Positions 1-9,626 are shown, numbered from the stretch's first letter. The stretch: 64,000 bases of DNA from Shewanella sp. KT0246 (GCF_019654955.1 NZ_BPEV01000010.1:62001-126000), one strand, 5' to 3'. Numbers and translations: made by a program. The notes: generated by a model not told the origin, from the sequence alone.

Positions 1-1
1 A

Positions 2-802
2 GGGGGAGCAATGCGAGGAATCTTTGCATCGGGCGTATTAGATAGGTTTATTGAACATCAATACCGCCCTTTCGATTTCTGCATTGGCGTATCTGCCGGT
101 TCCACTAATTTAGCGTCTTGGTTGTCTCACCAAAAACAGCGTAATTATCGTATTATCACCCATTACTCTTGCCTACCTGAGTTTATCGATTTTGGTCGAT
201 TTGTCCGAGGTGGACATTGGCTGGAACTCAATTGGCTATGGGATATTCTCGCTAAAGAGTGTCATTTTGATATGGATACTTTTGTCCATCAAACCATTCC
301 TTTATTTGTGGTAACAACCAACATAAACACAGGTGCCGCAGTTTATACAAAGGCGACCGCAGACAATATTGAATTGATTTTAAAAGCATCTTGTTCAGTC
401 CCAATTGCTTTTAGAGACTTTCCTGAATACCAAGATTCTCCCATGACCGATGGCGGGATTGCCGATTCCATTCCGGTAATAAAAGCGTATGAAATGGGCG
501 CAAAAGAGATCACTGTGGTGCTATCAAGGCCGCTAGGTTACCGCAAAAAATCGCCTAAAATACCATGGTTAATAAGGCGCGCTTTAAAAACACATCCGAA
601 ATTAGCAGAGGCGATGGTAAATCGAGCCAATAGTTATAACCAAGCCATCGATTTTATTGAAAACCCACCTGCTGATTGTAAAGTGAACCTCATAGCCCCC
701 CCTTCAGAGTTTAACGTCGCTAGGCTCACCACTGACCAAACAATATTGGAGCAAGGTTATAAAATGGGGATTAACGCCGCTGACACTTGGCTCAGCCGAT
801 AG
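2..802 (+). CDS. Patatin-like phospholipase, YjjU-like (5' end outside window)
   Basis: Patatin-family serine acyl hydrolase that would release fatty acids from lipids, probably in the cytoplasm. The reading frame is open from base 2 and gives G-G-A before the first ATG (base 11), so the sequence reads GGAMRGIF. This is the family's oxyanion-hole motif GGxxRG, which means the ATG at 11 is internal and the true start lies left of the window. The nucleophile elbow GVSAGS and the DGG motif of the Ser-Asp dyad are both intact. It converges with a second patatin gene on the other strand. The family is clear; the substrate is unknown. Confidence 0.85.
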   Translation, partial: GGAMRGIFASGVLDRFIEHQYRPFDFCIGVSAGSTNLASWLSHQKQRNYRIITHYSCLPEFIDFGRFVRGGHWLELNWLWDILAKECHFDMDTFVHQTIPLFVVTTNINTGAAVYTKATADNIELILKASCSVPIAFRDFPEYQDSPMTDGGIADSIPVIKAYEMGAKEITVVLSRPLGYRKKSPKIPWLIRRALKTHPKLAEAMVNRANSYNQAIDFIENPPADCKVNLIAPPSEFNVARLTTDQTILEQGYKMGINAADTWLSR

Positions 803-810
803 CCAAAAAA

Positions 811-831
811 AACCGGACATAAAGTCCGGTT
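811..831 (-). terminator. Hairpin terminator, minus-strand sense
   Basis: The 8-bp stem AACCGGAC / GTCCGGTT has a 5-nt loop and is preceded on the plus strand by eight A's, so the U-tract exists only for minus-strand transcripts. It could end transcription from the patatin lipoprotein gene about 180 bp upstream in that direction. Confidence 0.6.
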
Positions 832-1013
832 AACAGCTTGCATCCGTGCACTGGTTACTAAAAATGCCCTTGAGCAAATGTGCGGTTCAACACACCACAA
901 TACATGGTGGCGAGTGGCAGTAACCAACGAGTAGGTTGATAATTCAGTAACGCTCTCTCATTTCTATTTTTTCTAGCCAATTGCCTTATTGGAATCTTTG
1001 TAAGTCGAAGCGC

Positions 1014-2213
1014 TTAATTGGGTACTGCTTGGGTCCACACCGTCCCCTTAACCACTTTGTTATAGCCATAGCCATAAAGCGCTTGCATATATTCAGCATC
1101 AAACATGTCTTTACTGCCTGTTGGCGCATCAAATTCGTTGTCGACATAGGTGAAGCGTAAATCGATGTGTTGTCGTTCACTGTCATAAAGCATTTTGTAT
1201 AAATCACCACGGCTTTGCAGCACGGTTAAGCTCTTTAAACTGCGCGTCAATAATGGCAAACCTTTATCAGGTATGACTTCATAAGGCATAGTTAACATGC
1301 CATTTCGGATCGCATGAATATATGGCTGCTGAGTTAAACCTAGCGCTTTAGATACTTTGTCATAATCGGTTGTGACGGGTTCAAAAAACATTTGCGCTGA
1401 CATTCCGCCATCCACGTGTAGCTCTTCGTATTGCTCGCCTTGATATTGAACTTGAATAAACTGTGGAGGAAACACACCAGGAATTGATGAACTTGCAGCA
1501 AGTATTTGATGAATGAATGCCACTTTGTTTTCAATATCACTGTCGGCGATTTGACCAATATTCCAAATCGATAAACGGCCTGAATCAAAATGAGTGGTAC
1601 CGATAAATAGTCGACGCCCAGCTTGATGTTGCTTGGCTATTTGTTCGATCATTTCAGGATTATAAACCTTGGCAATAAACTCAAGCATGTTGTCACCATT
1701 GGTAAAAGCATCTTTAAATAAGGTATTTAAAAAATTACGACTGCCAATGACTTGTTTGTCATTAATGCCTAACATGACCTGCTTTAATCTAGGCACTTCA
1801 TCGCCACCTAAAAACGCAAACGGCGCGATTAACGCCCCCGCACTTACGCCTGTCACTATTGTGTATTGTTCGAGTTGGTCATGATCATATAAGCCATTAA
1901 CGACACCTGCACCAAACGCACCTTTAGCTCCTCCTCCTGATAACACTAAAATATTTAACGCATCACCGTTAACACTGAGTGGGGTTGATTGTGTTAATTC
2001 TGAATATAGAAAGTCAGACTGCTCACCAGCCCAAAATCGTAACGGCTCTTTAGAGTGCAGCTTGGCTTTGTTGGCAACACTGGCAAGCTGATAACCTTGT
2101 TCAGGCACACGATTCTCAAGGGGGTGAGTTGTGCTGCAACCTACCAGTAAAGTCAGCAACAATAATGCTGCCATCTGCTTAAAATAATTCATCTTCTCTC
2201 TCTTTATATTCAA
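1014..2213 (-). CDS. Patatin-like phospholipase lipoprotein
   Basis: Membrane-anchored patatin-type lipid acyl hydrolase of 399 residues. A type II signal peptide ends in the lipobox LLVGC (Cys near residue 26), so the protein should be lipidated and envelope-located. The catalytic elements are intact: oxyanion hole GGGAKGAFGAG near residue 93, nucleophile elbow GVSAG near 122, and DGG near 268. The upstream sequence reads AGAGAGAAG before the ATG, a usable ribosome site. It converges with the cytoplasmic patatin at the window's left edge. Together with the esterase-like and PLD lipoproteins downstream it forms a lipid-hydrolase neighbourhood. The substrate is not predictable. Confidence 0.85.
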   Translation of the reverse strand: MNIKREKMNYFKQMAALLLLTLLVGCSTTHPLENRVPEQGYQLASVANKAKLHSKEPLRFWAGEQSDFLYSELTQSTPLSVNGDALNILVLSGGGAKGAFGAGVVNGLYDHDQLEQYTIVTGVSAGALIAPFAFLGGDEVPRLKQVMLGINDKQVIGSRNFLNTLFKDAFTNGDNMLEFIAKVYNPEMIEQIAKQHQAGRRLFIGTTHFDSGRLSIWNIGQIADSDIENKVAFIHQILAASSSIPGVFPPQFIQVQYQGEQYEELHVDGGMSAQMFFEPVTTDYDKVSKALGLTQQPYIHAIRNGMLTMPYEVIPDKGLPLLTRSLKSLTVLQSRGDLYKMLYDSERQHIDLRFTYVDNEFDAPTGSKDMFDAEYMQALYGYGYNKVVKGTVWTQAVPN

Positions 2214-2754
2214 ATATCATGATAATCACGGTGTTACAGTGCGTTAACCATGAATAAATAACCCTTTAAAATCAGCAAGATTGAATCATAAAAAGCTAAT
2301 TAATAGGTTGAATGCCGACATTATAGAGATAAACAATTATTCGTTTGAATCACGTTTGCAGGATGAAACCCTCACTTAATAAAGTGAAAGTGAGGGTTAC
2401 TTGAATAAATACCTAATTAACCCTCAACTCAATATATGAACCTTCTTTTGTACAACACTAAAACAACTGCCCTCTCTCACTATTACTGATTAACTCCAAT
2501 GTAAATAGAAGTAAAAGACTAAAAATCAACCTGAGGATTCCATCCTACAAACGCGATTAACTAGATTTAATCTTTCTCCCTAGAATGCTCGCCAACACAG
2601 TTTCATCAATGCAAAAAAGCGTGTGCGACACACTAAAGAGCGCCATCTTTTTAGCGAGGTTTGTATGAGATTCACGACTGACGATGACGCGTTAGTCGAC
2701 ATCAATAACGATTGAATACACATAGTTTTGTGGTTCAGTAGGAGCAGCAACAAC
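2214..2754. other. 541-bp intergenic region with hairpin and shared upstream motif
   Basis: I see no convincing coding sequence here. It contains an 11-bp inverted repeat (AACCCTCACTT at 2367-2377 and AAGTGAGGGTT at 2388-2398) without a U-tract, and a 27-bp motif at 2533-2559 that recurs upstream of the gene at 4729. The divergent promoters of the flanking genes must lie here. Confidence 0.6.
2533..2559 (+). promoter_or_regulatory. Shared upstream element, copy 1
   Basis: The 27-bp stretch containing CATCCTACA and ending CGATTA matches 4565-4591 at 22 of 27 positions. Both copies lie about 140-200 bp ahead of co-oriented genes (starts 2755 and 4729). It could be a regulator site or part of the leader; the function is inferred only from the repetition. 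Confidence 0.4.
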
Positions 2755-4437
2755 ATGAGTTTTACTAAAAACTGGATAACCTCTTTCCCGAAGCAAACTT
2801 TATCTATTGGCATCAGTTTAATGGCGCTAAATTGCCCAATGAATGCAGTAGCTGAAGAATTTCAACCTGTTGAACAGAGCGATAAACAGCAAATTTTGAC
2901 AGGTAAAGCCATCTTCAAAAAATACGGCATTGCAGATGACTTACCTAAGCTTGGGTTGAATTCATTAGTACAAGGTGAGCACTTGGTTGAGCACGTCACA
3001 CGCACCACCAAAGTCGGCGATGAAGAGCGTAGCTCCGAAGTGTTTTTAATTCAAAATACTGACGAAAAAGGCAACATTGACCTTCGCATCAAATATGACC
3101 CAGCAAAGCTTGACGATAATGAAGACATCATTAAAGAAATCGAAGCGAATACTAAAATTGAGTATCGCTTACGTAACTATGCGCAAAGTTATGATCCGAA
3201 CTCTGTTATCGCAACAGAGCTTGGTAATGGCCAAGTAGAAATCGCATTCAATTATTCTAAGTTTGGCTTACCGCAAGATATTGCTTACTTTCGTTTTATG
3301 CGAGTCAAAATCACGGTTGAGAATAATCAACCTGTAAAAATGATTATTAAGAATACCCGTGACTTTGCATATCAAAATTACCGTATTAATGACTATCAAC
3401 AAGTGGTCAATTTTGAAACTTTTGACAATGGTAACGTTGGCGTTAAAAACAAGCGTATCGAAGCCAATGGTGAAAACTCAAAAGGCACAGCCGTTAGCAT
3501 CGCAACCATAGTTGAACCTGTGGCTTTTTACGATGGTGACATGGAATCAACCGTTGTTAACCAAGCACGTTTGTCTCAAGTATCAGATCCTCGCTACAAA
3601 GAAGAAAGCGTGAAGCTAGACCGCGTATTCCCATTAATGGGGGATTTAGTCCGCCGTCAAGGTATCGATGTGCCTTTACCGTTCGGCGTGTCCGTTGCTT
3701 ACCGTAATCAAGATATGAATTTTGGCTTTAGTGACTTTGACATTATGGGCGCCAATTTAAATGAGCTATTTGACCCATTTAAATCGATAGCTCAAGTGAA
3801 TGCAGAAAGTTTAAGTTTACGTGGTGACGTGAATATTTTGCCTTTTTGGAATGTATTTGGTTACGTCGGAAAAATTAATGTTGATGCCAAAGTTGATGCT
3901 GAATACACAGGTGAAATTGGTCGTCAGTTACAAGATAAGTTAAACAACAAATTACCCGGTTTAGGTAATGCATTCTGTAATGAGCTATCAGCACTATGTA
4001 ACTCTGGCACCTTAAGCGTACCTCTGCATCTTGAATACGACCTAATGGGGGTTGGAACAACTTTATCGGTTGGTTACAAGCAGTTCTTTGCCTCTGTTAC
4101 AGGTAGCTACTCGAGAACAAGAATGGTCGGAACAGATAAGTGGGGCGACGGTATTTTAACTGTTCAACCAATGCTGGGTTACCAGTTAGCAGATTACCGC
4201 GCACAAATCTTTGTTGGTGCTGAATATCAAGGCCTAAAACCTAACATGGAAGGGTCTATCCAAGGCGTTGAACTCGGCGGTGAAGAGTTCTTCTACAACG
4301 TAGGAGTTGACCTAGATAAGTGGGCTTACCTTGTTGGTTTTAACAAACAATTTGGTAAGCACTACAACTTAACTGTGCTGTATAACAAAGGCGAAACCCG
4401 TAATGCAGTCACACTGAATTTCGGTTACCACTTCTAA
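2755..4437 (+). CDS. Putative outer-membrane beta-barrel protein, unknown family
   Basis: I do not recognise the family. From the ATG at 2755 (preceded by AGGAGC; an upstream in-frame ATG at 2728 has poorer context) the product is about 560 residues, with a Sec signal peptide ending near NAVAEE. The middle is rich in alternating hydrophobic/polar strands. The C-terminus ends in ...NFGYHF, and a terminal aromatic residue is the classic BamA-recognised signature of outer-membrane barrels. A Cys pair near residues 413 and 420 could form a disulfide. The gene lies directly before the esterase-like lipoprotein and shares an upstream motif with it, so the two may be co-regulated. Confidence 0.7.
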   Translation: MSFTKNWITSFPKQTLSIGISLMALNCPMNAVAEEFQPVEQSDKQQILTGKAIFKKYGIADDLPKLGLNSLVQGEHLVEHVTRTTKVGDEERSSEVFLIQNTDEKGNIDLRIKYDPAKLDDNEDIIKEIEANTKIEYRLRNYAQSYDPNSVIATELGNGQVEIAFNYSKFGLPQDIAYFRFMRVKITVENNQPVKMIIKNTRDFAYQNYRINDYQQVVNFETFDNGNVGVKNKRIEANGENSKGTAVSIATIVEPVAFYDGDMESTVVNQARLSQVSDPRYKEESVKLDRVFPLMGDLVRRQGIDVPLPFGVSVAYRNQDMNFGFSDFDIMGANLNELFDPFKSIAQVNAESLSLRGDVNILPFWNVFGYVGKINVDAKVDAEYTGEIGRQLQDKLNNKLPGLGNAFCNELSALCNSGTLSVPLHLEYDLMGVGTTLSVGYKQFFASVTGSYSRTRMVGTDKWGDGILTVQPMLGYQLADYRAQIFVGAEYQGLKPNMEGSIQGVELGGEEFFYNVGVDLDKWAYLVGFNKQFGKHYNLTVLYNKGETRNAVTLNFGYHF

Positions 4438-4564
4438 ATTGACTTGATGTAACCCAAAACACTACCTGAGAAAACCAATGACCTCACTCTATCAAGTTGA
4501 GTGAGTCATTTCTCCTTGCACGCACCTCAACGGGTAAGGCTGACATTCAGGGCTAAATTTTCAT

Positions 4565-4591
4565 GAGGGTTTCATCCTACATAACCGATTA
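4565..4591 (+). promoter_or_regulatory. Shared upstream element, copy 2
   Basis: Second copy of the motif found at 2533-2559, again with CATCCTACA and a terminal CGATTA, lying 138 bp before the ATG of the esterase-like gene. Only five of 27 positions differ between copies. Confidence 0.4.
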
Positions 4592-4728
4592 CGCATGTAG
4601 GAGCTGAACAATTAATATACAGCCACATTCGCAGACAACCTAGCTATCAGGCCTTAACAATAATCAATCAGCCTCATTAGCAAATAACAGGTTACGTTTG
4701 GACGATTAGGCCATTACAGGACACGAAA

Positions 4729-6795
4729 ATGACAATATTCAATAAAACCATACTTGCTGTTTCAATCGCATTCACATTAGCAGCTTGTTCTGGCAGCGAT
4801 GATAATAACGAAACAACACCGACACCACCGCCACCAGAAGTCACGCCACTTCCGACTGAAGAGGTGACGTTAACCATCGGCCAAAGTCAGGTTGAAGCCC
4901 TAAAAGAGTCTCATGTTGTTACCTCAATGACAGGTGAAAAATCACTTGCCAGTATCGAAACATTCAAGGGCATTACTTACGCAACAGCAGAGCGTTTTAG
5001 CCATAGTGCGCAACTTGATATGGACGAAACCGTCAATGCGACAGAATTTGGCTTTGCCTGTCCACAGCTTAAAACAACATCACAACCTCAATCTGAAGAT
5101 TGTTTAAATTTGAATATTTGGCGTCCAGCGGATCTGTCAACGGATGTGGTACTACCGGTTTATGTATTTATCCATGGTGGTGATTTTGAATACGGCGCAG
5201 GCTCTGAGCCATTGATTCATGGCGATACGGTTGTTGCTCAAGGCGCAGCTGAAGGTAACCCATTTATTGCTGTGACACTTAACTATCGCCTTGGCATGTT
5301 AGGCAGCCACTGGCTTAAAGACAATCAAGGCGGCAACTATGGTCTTGGCGATCAAAAGCGCGCTTTAGAGTGGGTCAATAACCATATTGCTGACTTTGGC
5401 GGTGATATTGAAAACATCACCCTAATCGGTCAAGGCGCTGGTGCAATGTCGGTAGGCATTTTACAACAAGAAGCAACTGAAGAGCCGATGGCTGGTGAGT
5501 ATTTTACTCGCGCTATTATGCAAAGTAACCCCGCTGGATTTGATTATCGCACTTACAATCAGGCTAAAAGCTTTGCCACTAGAATTGAAGACACCCGAGC
5601 TGAAATGCCAGAACTCAGTGAGTTAAGTTTAGCGGAGATGCCTTTAGAACAGCTGATGACACTTCAGGCTAAAGTGAACTCGCCAATTGGTCGCATCGGT
5701 GATTGGACTGGGCTTAGCTGTGTTGATCTGGATAACCTTGTGGGTAGCGGATTATGCTTAACCAGCAAAATATCAGGTGAAGCAAGCCCAATGGCTAATC
5801 TAATGCCATTTGCACCATACGTTGAATATTATAAGCCAACGTTTGGTTCAACCATTAAAGGCTACCACTTAACCACTCAGCCTTCATTGGAGCATTTTAC
5901 CGTACCGACAGTTGTAGGTTCGAATACGGAAGAAGCCAATACTTTCGCGATGTTGCCAAGCTTAACCTTCTTGATCCCAACGATTATTAACTTAATGAAT
6001 AATCTCGATCCAGAGTTAATCGAACAAGGTGACATCAATCAAGCCATGCTAACTTGGCTTGCTGACGAGAAAAACATGGCTTTAGTTGAACAAGAAATTG
6101 CTCAACTAACCGCTGATGATATTAAAGCGCAAGTGGAGCTAGGTGATATCTTACCGAGCAGCGCCTATGAAGCCATTGTTAAGTTTTACTTTGGTCTTGG
6201 TAACGGTGACACCACCAATGCATTACTCGATTTAGCAGACTTTTATCCAAACAATGAAAGTGAATTATCGGGCGCTTTAACCAACATGAAGCAATTTAAA
6301 ATGATGCTAAATGACATGTTATTTGCTGGACCTTCACGTAAACAAGCACGAGAAACCCAAGAAAATAACGTAGACGCCACCTTCTATCAGTTTGGTTACC
6401 ATGCAAGTTTCAACGTATGGACATACAACACAGAAGGTGAAGATGGCAATCTTGATATCGGCGATGTGATTAAAACTATCAGCTGTATAAGTGGTGCGTG
6501 TAATGGCTCTGAACTGCCATTTGTATTTAACAAAGCACTGAAACTGGATGGTTCACCAGTCTCTGTTAGCAGCAAAGACCAAGCGTTAATGGATAAAATG
6601 TCTCGCCTGTGGTTTAGCGATGCATTATTTGAAAACTACCAATACAACAACGACAGCGTGTTGTTAATCGACGAAGACGGAATCAATACATTCGAGTCAG
6701 ACTGGGATAGCAAACAGCCAGGTACGGATCCGGCGCTTAGACAAGGTCGCTTACAAGGACTTGAAGATTTAAACCTGATCTTAGGTTACCTATAA
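4729..6795 (+). CDS. Carboxylesterase-fold lipoprotein lacking catalytic Ser and His
   Basis: Type B carboxylesterase/cholinesterase-like protein of 688 residues on a lipoprotein signal peptide (lipobox LAACS, Cys near 20), followed by a Thr/Pro-rich linker. The oxyanion-hole motif HGGDF and the ordered family landmarks EDCLNLNIW and NYRLG are present. However, the nucleophile elbow, normally GESAG, reads GQGAG with Gly236 in place of Ser. The family's catalytic His before GSELPF reads Asn592. The acid Glu (about 402) is kept. The codons are unambiguous (GGC and AAT) and the frame is intact, so this looks like a selected pseudoenzyme rather than a decayed gene. A binding, scaffolding or adhesion role is possible but unproven. 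Confidence 0.8.
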   Translation: MTIFNKTILAVSIAFTLAACSGSDDNNETTPTPPPPEVTPLPTEEVTLTIGQSQVEALKESHVVTSMTGEKSLASIETFKGITYATAERFSHSAQLDMDETVNATEFGFACPQLKTTSQPQSEDCLNLNIWRPADLSTDVVLPVYVFIHGGDFEYGAGSEPLIHGDTVVAQGAAEGNPFIAVTLNYRLGMLGSHWLKDNQGGNYGLGDQKRALEWVNNHIADFGGDIENITLIGQGAGAMSVGILQQEATEEPMAGEYFTRAIMQSNPAGFDYRTYNQAKSFATRIEDTRAEMPELSELSLAEMPLEQLMTLQAKVNSPIGRIGDWTGLSCVDLDNLVGSGLCLTSKISGEASPMANLMPFAPYVEYYKPTFGSTIKGYHLTTQPSLEHFTVPTVVGSNTEEANTFAMLPSLTFLIPTIINLMNNLDPELIEQGDINQAMLTWLADEKNMALVEQEIAQLTADDIKAQVELGDILPSSAYEAIVKFYFGLGNGDTTNALLDLADFYPNNESELSGALTNMKQFKMMLNDMLFAGPSRKQARETQENNVDATFYQFGYHASFNVWTYNTEGEDGNLDIGDVIKTISCISGACNGSELPFVFNKALKLDGSPVSVSSKDQALMDKMSRLWFSDALFENYQYNNDSVLLIDEDGINTFESDWDSKQPGTDPALRQGRLQGLEDLNLILGYL

Positions 6796-6866
6796 GCAGT
6801 GACTTAGCGCTATCAAAGCACAAGATTTCACTCTTTGTTAGTCATACCTAACAACTCCCCAAAAAT

Positions 6867-6889
6867 AGGCCAGTTCGCTGGCCTTTTTT
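6867..6889 (+). terminator. Rho-independent terminator
   Basis: The perfect 7-bp stem AGGCCAG / CTGGCCT closes a TTCG tetraloop and is followed by a T-run. It ends the esterase-like gene's transcript about 70 bp after its stop codon. Confidence 0.9.
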
Positions 6890-6920
6890 ATGACGTTTTT
6901 TGACGATTAACGGATACCTC

Positions 6921-8402
6921 ATGAAGCTGTTTAACCCTATTAAGCCTATTAAGCCTATGTCACTGCTGACATTGCTTTGCGGCATATTGTTACTGACAGG
7001 CTGCGCCACACCTAACCCAAGTGTCCCTGAAGGATTTGAAAGCCAGTTTGTAAAACGTGACTATCAAGCACAGGCTTACTTAATTCCAGCGGCAAATGAA
7101 GCCTTTGCCCGTCGAATTGATTTAGTCAGAAAAGCACAATCAAGCATCGATATGACCTATTTTTCGTGGAATGGCGATACCTTAGGCCTCAGCTTACTTA
7201 ATGAGCTCAAACTCGCAGCTGACCGTGGCGTGAAGGTTAGGCTAACCTTAGATGACTTACTGGTTTTTAACGAAAAATGGCTGGCGGATGTCGACAAGCA
7301 CCCTAATGTCAAAATCAAAATTTTCAACCCATTTAACTCGCGCAAAATGGGCTGGGTTGGCCGTGCTTTTGATTTCCAAATCCATCAAGAAGTGCTAGAT
7401 AATCGTTTGCATGAAAAGTACTTTAACGTCGATCATCAGCAAATGATCCTCGGCGGTAGAAACATTGGCGACGAGTATTTTGGTTACAGTAAAGAGGCTA
7501 ACTTTTTCGACTTAGATGTGCTGTTCACTGGCGATATTATTGCGCCATTTGCAACCAATTATGAACAGCAATGGCAAAGTGACTTTGTTGTCCCTGTGAG
7601 TGAATTAATTAAGGTGAATGCGGATATTAGCGACACACGCTACTTTTCTAAAGCCTTAGCTAAAACCCAAAAAAAGCACCCAGAAATAACACAAGACATT
7701 GAATTAACAATCAATAACATGACAAACCCAGCGTTTATTGATGTGACAGTGTCACCTGTTTTCGATTCTCTGCAAAAAATGCATGACCGTTTACCTTACT
7801 TCAGAACACGAGCTGAAATGACGGTCAGTGAAGAGTTACAGCAAGCCAAGGATGTCGTTATTTCAACCCCTTATATTGTGCCGACAGATAACGAGTTTAC
7901 GGTCATTGCAAACCTGACAGCCCAAGCATCTAAAGTCACGTTAGTGACCAACTCGTCAGCGTCAAATGATTCGCTATTTATCCCGGCATATTATGAAAAG
8001 CACCGTCAAACCTTATTGGATATGGGAGTCGATATTTATGAATATAAAGACACGGCCAAAAATGACGATCATTTTTACCATGGTGATACTTACTACCATA
8101 ACAAGACCATTATTCTAGATAATCATGTCTCTTATGTGGGCTCATCAAATTTTGACCCACGCTCAGATTTCTTAAACATAGAGTTTGGCTTGTTCGTTCA
8201 CAGCACTGAGTTTGCCGAGCATCTACACCAGTACCTTTTACAACAAAAAGCCACGCTTTTTTGGCATGTAACCCAACAAGAAAACGGGGATATCCAGTGG
8301 CGAAGTCAAGATAAGGTACTCAATAGCAATCCTAATTATGGAAGCTGGCATAAATTACCCGACTGGCTGTTTAGAAAAATGGATGGTGAGTCAGAGTTAT
8401 AA
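6921..8402 (+). CDS. Phospholipase D-family lipoprotein
   Basis: PLD-superfamily phosphatidyl-hydrolase/transferase of 493 residues from the ATG at 6921; an in-frame ATG at 6900 would extend ahead of the signal peptide. The lipobox LLTGC marks a lipoprotein. Both HKD motifs are intact: HEKYFNVD near residue 164 and HNKTIILD near 392, the latter followed by GSSNFDPRS. Cardiolipin synthases share this double-HKD layout, but the lipoprotein anchor favours an envelope or secreted role. The signal-peptide start contains a 9-bp tandem repeat (CCTATTAAG, 6936-6959) encoding PIKPIKP. Intact terminators flank the gene, so it appears monocistronic. Confidence 0.85.
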   Translation: MKLFNPIKPIKPMSLLTLLCGILLLTGCATPNPSVPEGFESQFVKRDYQAQAYLIPAANEAFARRIDLVRKAQSSIDMTYFSWNGDTLGLSLLNELKLAADRGVKVRLTLDDLLVFNEKWLADVDKHPNVKIKIFNPFNSRKMGWVGRAFDFQIHQEVLDNRLHEKYFNVDHQQMILGGRNIGDEYFGYSKEANFFDLDVLFTGDIIAPFATNYEQQWQSDFVVPVSELIKVNADISDTRYFSKALAKTQKKHPEITQDIELTINNMTNPAFIDVTVSPVFDSLQKMHDRLPYFRTRAEMTVSEELQQAKDVVISTPYIVPTDNEFTVIANLTAQASKVTLVTNSSASNDSLFIPAYYEKHRQTLLDMGVDIYEYKDTAKNDDHFYHGDTYYHNKTIILDNHVSYVGSSNFDPRSDFLNIEFGLFVHSTEFAEHLHQYLLQQKATLFWHVTQQENGDIQWRSQDKVLNSNPNYGSWHKLPDWLFRKMDGESEL

Positions 8403-8439
8403 CTTGATACTGCAATGCATATTTACCGTTCACGATTTT

Positions 8440-8472
8440 AGGGCATAACAATTCCATGTTATGCCCTATTTT
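8440..8472 (+). terminator. Rho-independent terminator
   Basis: The 9-bp stem GGGCATAAC / GTTATGCCC with an 8-nt loop is followed by TATTTTTAT. It lies about 40 bp after the PLD gene. Confidence 0.85.
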
Positions 8473-8523
8473 TATCTGCCCTAAAAAAGCAACAATGTTT
8501 TAAAACTAACGCAGCCCATTACG

Positions 8524-8583
8524 ATCTTCAGTCATTACATCTTCAGACATTACTATCTTCAGTCATTGCATCATCAGCCATTT
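8524..8583. repeat. Short tandem repeat, about 15-bp unit, four copies
   Basis: Units based on ATCTTCAGTCATTAC occur at 8524, 8539, 8555 and, degenerate, 8570. They lie between the PLD terminator and the LysR gene and are not coding. Confidence 0.75.
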
Positions 8584-8680
8584 TTATTGAAAACAGCGTA
8601 AAATCAAACAGCAACATCACTTGAGTTCAGTTATGCTAATAATAATATGGAATCTGATGCAACCAACCTCGGAGCGGTGA

Positions 8681-9583
8681 ATGAATTTTAGTCTAGAGCA
8701 GCTACAAGCTTTCGTGATTGTTTATGAGGAACAATCAATCAGTAAAGCCGCAATCAAACTCAATAAACACCGCACGACTGTTGGACAAGTGATCAGCAAT
8801 TTAGAAGACCAAGTAGCAGTGACCTTGTTTGAACGAGGAGCTCGAAATGTCACCCCAACCCACGAAGGCAGTTTACTGTACCATTACGCTAAGCAAGCCT
8901 TAGAACAAGTCAAAACTTTCGATAAAGTCGCGCTTAGCCTTTCTTACGGCGAACTTGATTCAATTACAATCGCTTATAACAGCTTTATTCCACACACAGC
9001 CTTGTCATTGATTAGAGCGCAGCTCACCTCTGACTTTCCTAATATGCGGGTGCGTCTATTAGTGCGGACTCAGCAAGAGATCCGAGCGGGAATTGAAGAT
9101 GAGTCTATTCATTTTGGTATTGTGAATATCACGAATGCCAGCGCCATGAGTAATTTAGATTATGTCTTACTCGGCCAAATGCCTTTTGCTCCGTATGTTA
9201 ATCGCAATAGTGATATCGCCAAGCTCGATAGCAATGAAGTGTTTACCGCGCTGCAATCATCAAGACAAATTATTCTAAAATCTTTTTTAGATGAAAATAT
9301 GGCAAAAAAAATCACCTTGTCACCCCATTATGATGTTGTGGATCAATTGTCGCTCGCCATCAAATTAGTCAACGATAATTTAGGCTGGACCTTACTCCCA
9401 AAACATCAAGACCATGCCAATGCCACCAATGAGCTACTGCAAATACAATGTCCGCAAATTAGCGATGACTATTACGTTCCACTGGCTTTGTGGAGTTTAA
9501 AAACAAAACCCATCATTGAAGTGAAAAAGTCGATAAAAGCGGCGTTTGATCGATACATATCGTTAGGCCAGCAGGTTCAATAG
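8681..9583 (+). CDS. LysR-family transcriptional regulator
   Basis: LysR-type regulator of 300 residues. It has an N-terminal winged helix-turn-helix (residues 1-60, with SISKAAIKLNKHRTTVGQ as the HTH) and a C-terminal co-inducer domain (about 90-290). The HTH contains HRTTVGQ where most LysR proteins have a Ser-rich SQPAVS-type segment, so its DNA target may be atypical. No divergently transcribed partner adjoins it: the upstream gene is co-oriented and terminated, and the downstream gene converges. The target is therefore unknown. The start at 8681 follows GGAGCGGTGA. Confidence 0.85.
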   Translation: MNFSLEQLQAFVIVYEEQSISKAAIKLNKHRTTVGQVISNLEDQVAVTLFERGARNVTPTHEGSLLYHYAKQALEQVKTFDKVALSLSYGELDSITIAYNSFIPHTALSLIRAQLTSDFPNMRVRLLVRTQQEIRAGIEDESIHFGIVNITNASAMSNLDYVLLGQMPFAPYVNRNSDIAKLDSNEVFTALQSSRQIILKSFLDENMAKKITLSPHYDVVDQLSLAIKLVNDNLGWTLLPKHQDHANATNELLQIQCPQISDDYYVPLALWSLKTKPIIEVKKSIKAAFDRYISLGQQVQ

Positions 9584-9626
9584 CAATCCTTTACTGAAAA
9601 CATGCTCGTCATAAAAAACACGCAAT

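Noticed and set aside
2367..2398. Terminator
   Set aside because: Good inverted repeat but no T-run on either strand and far from any gene end.
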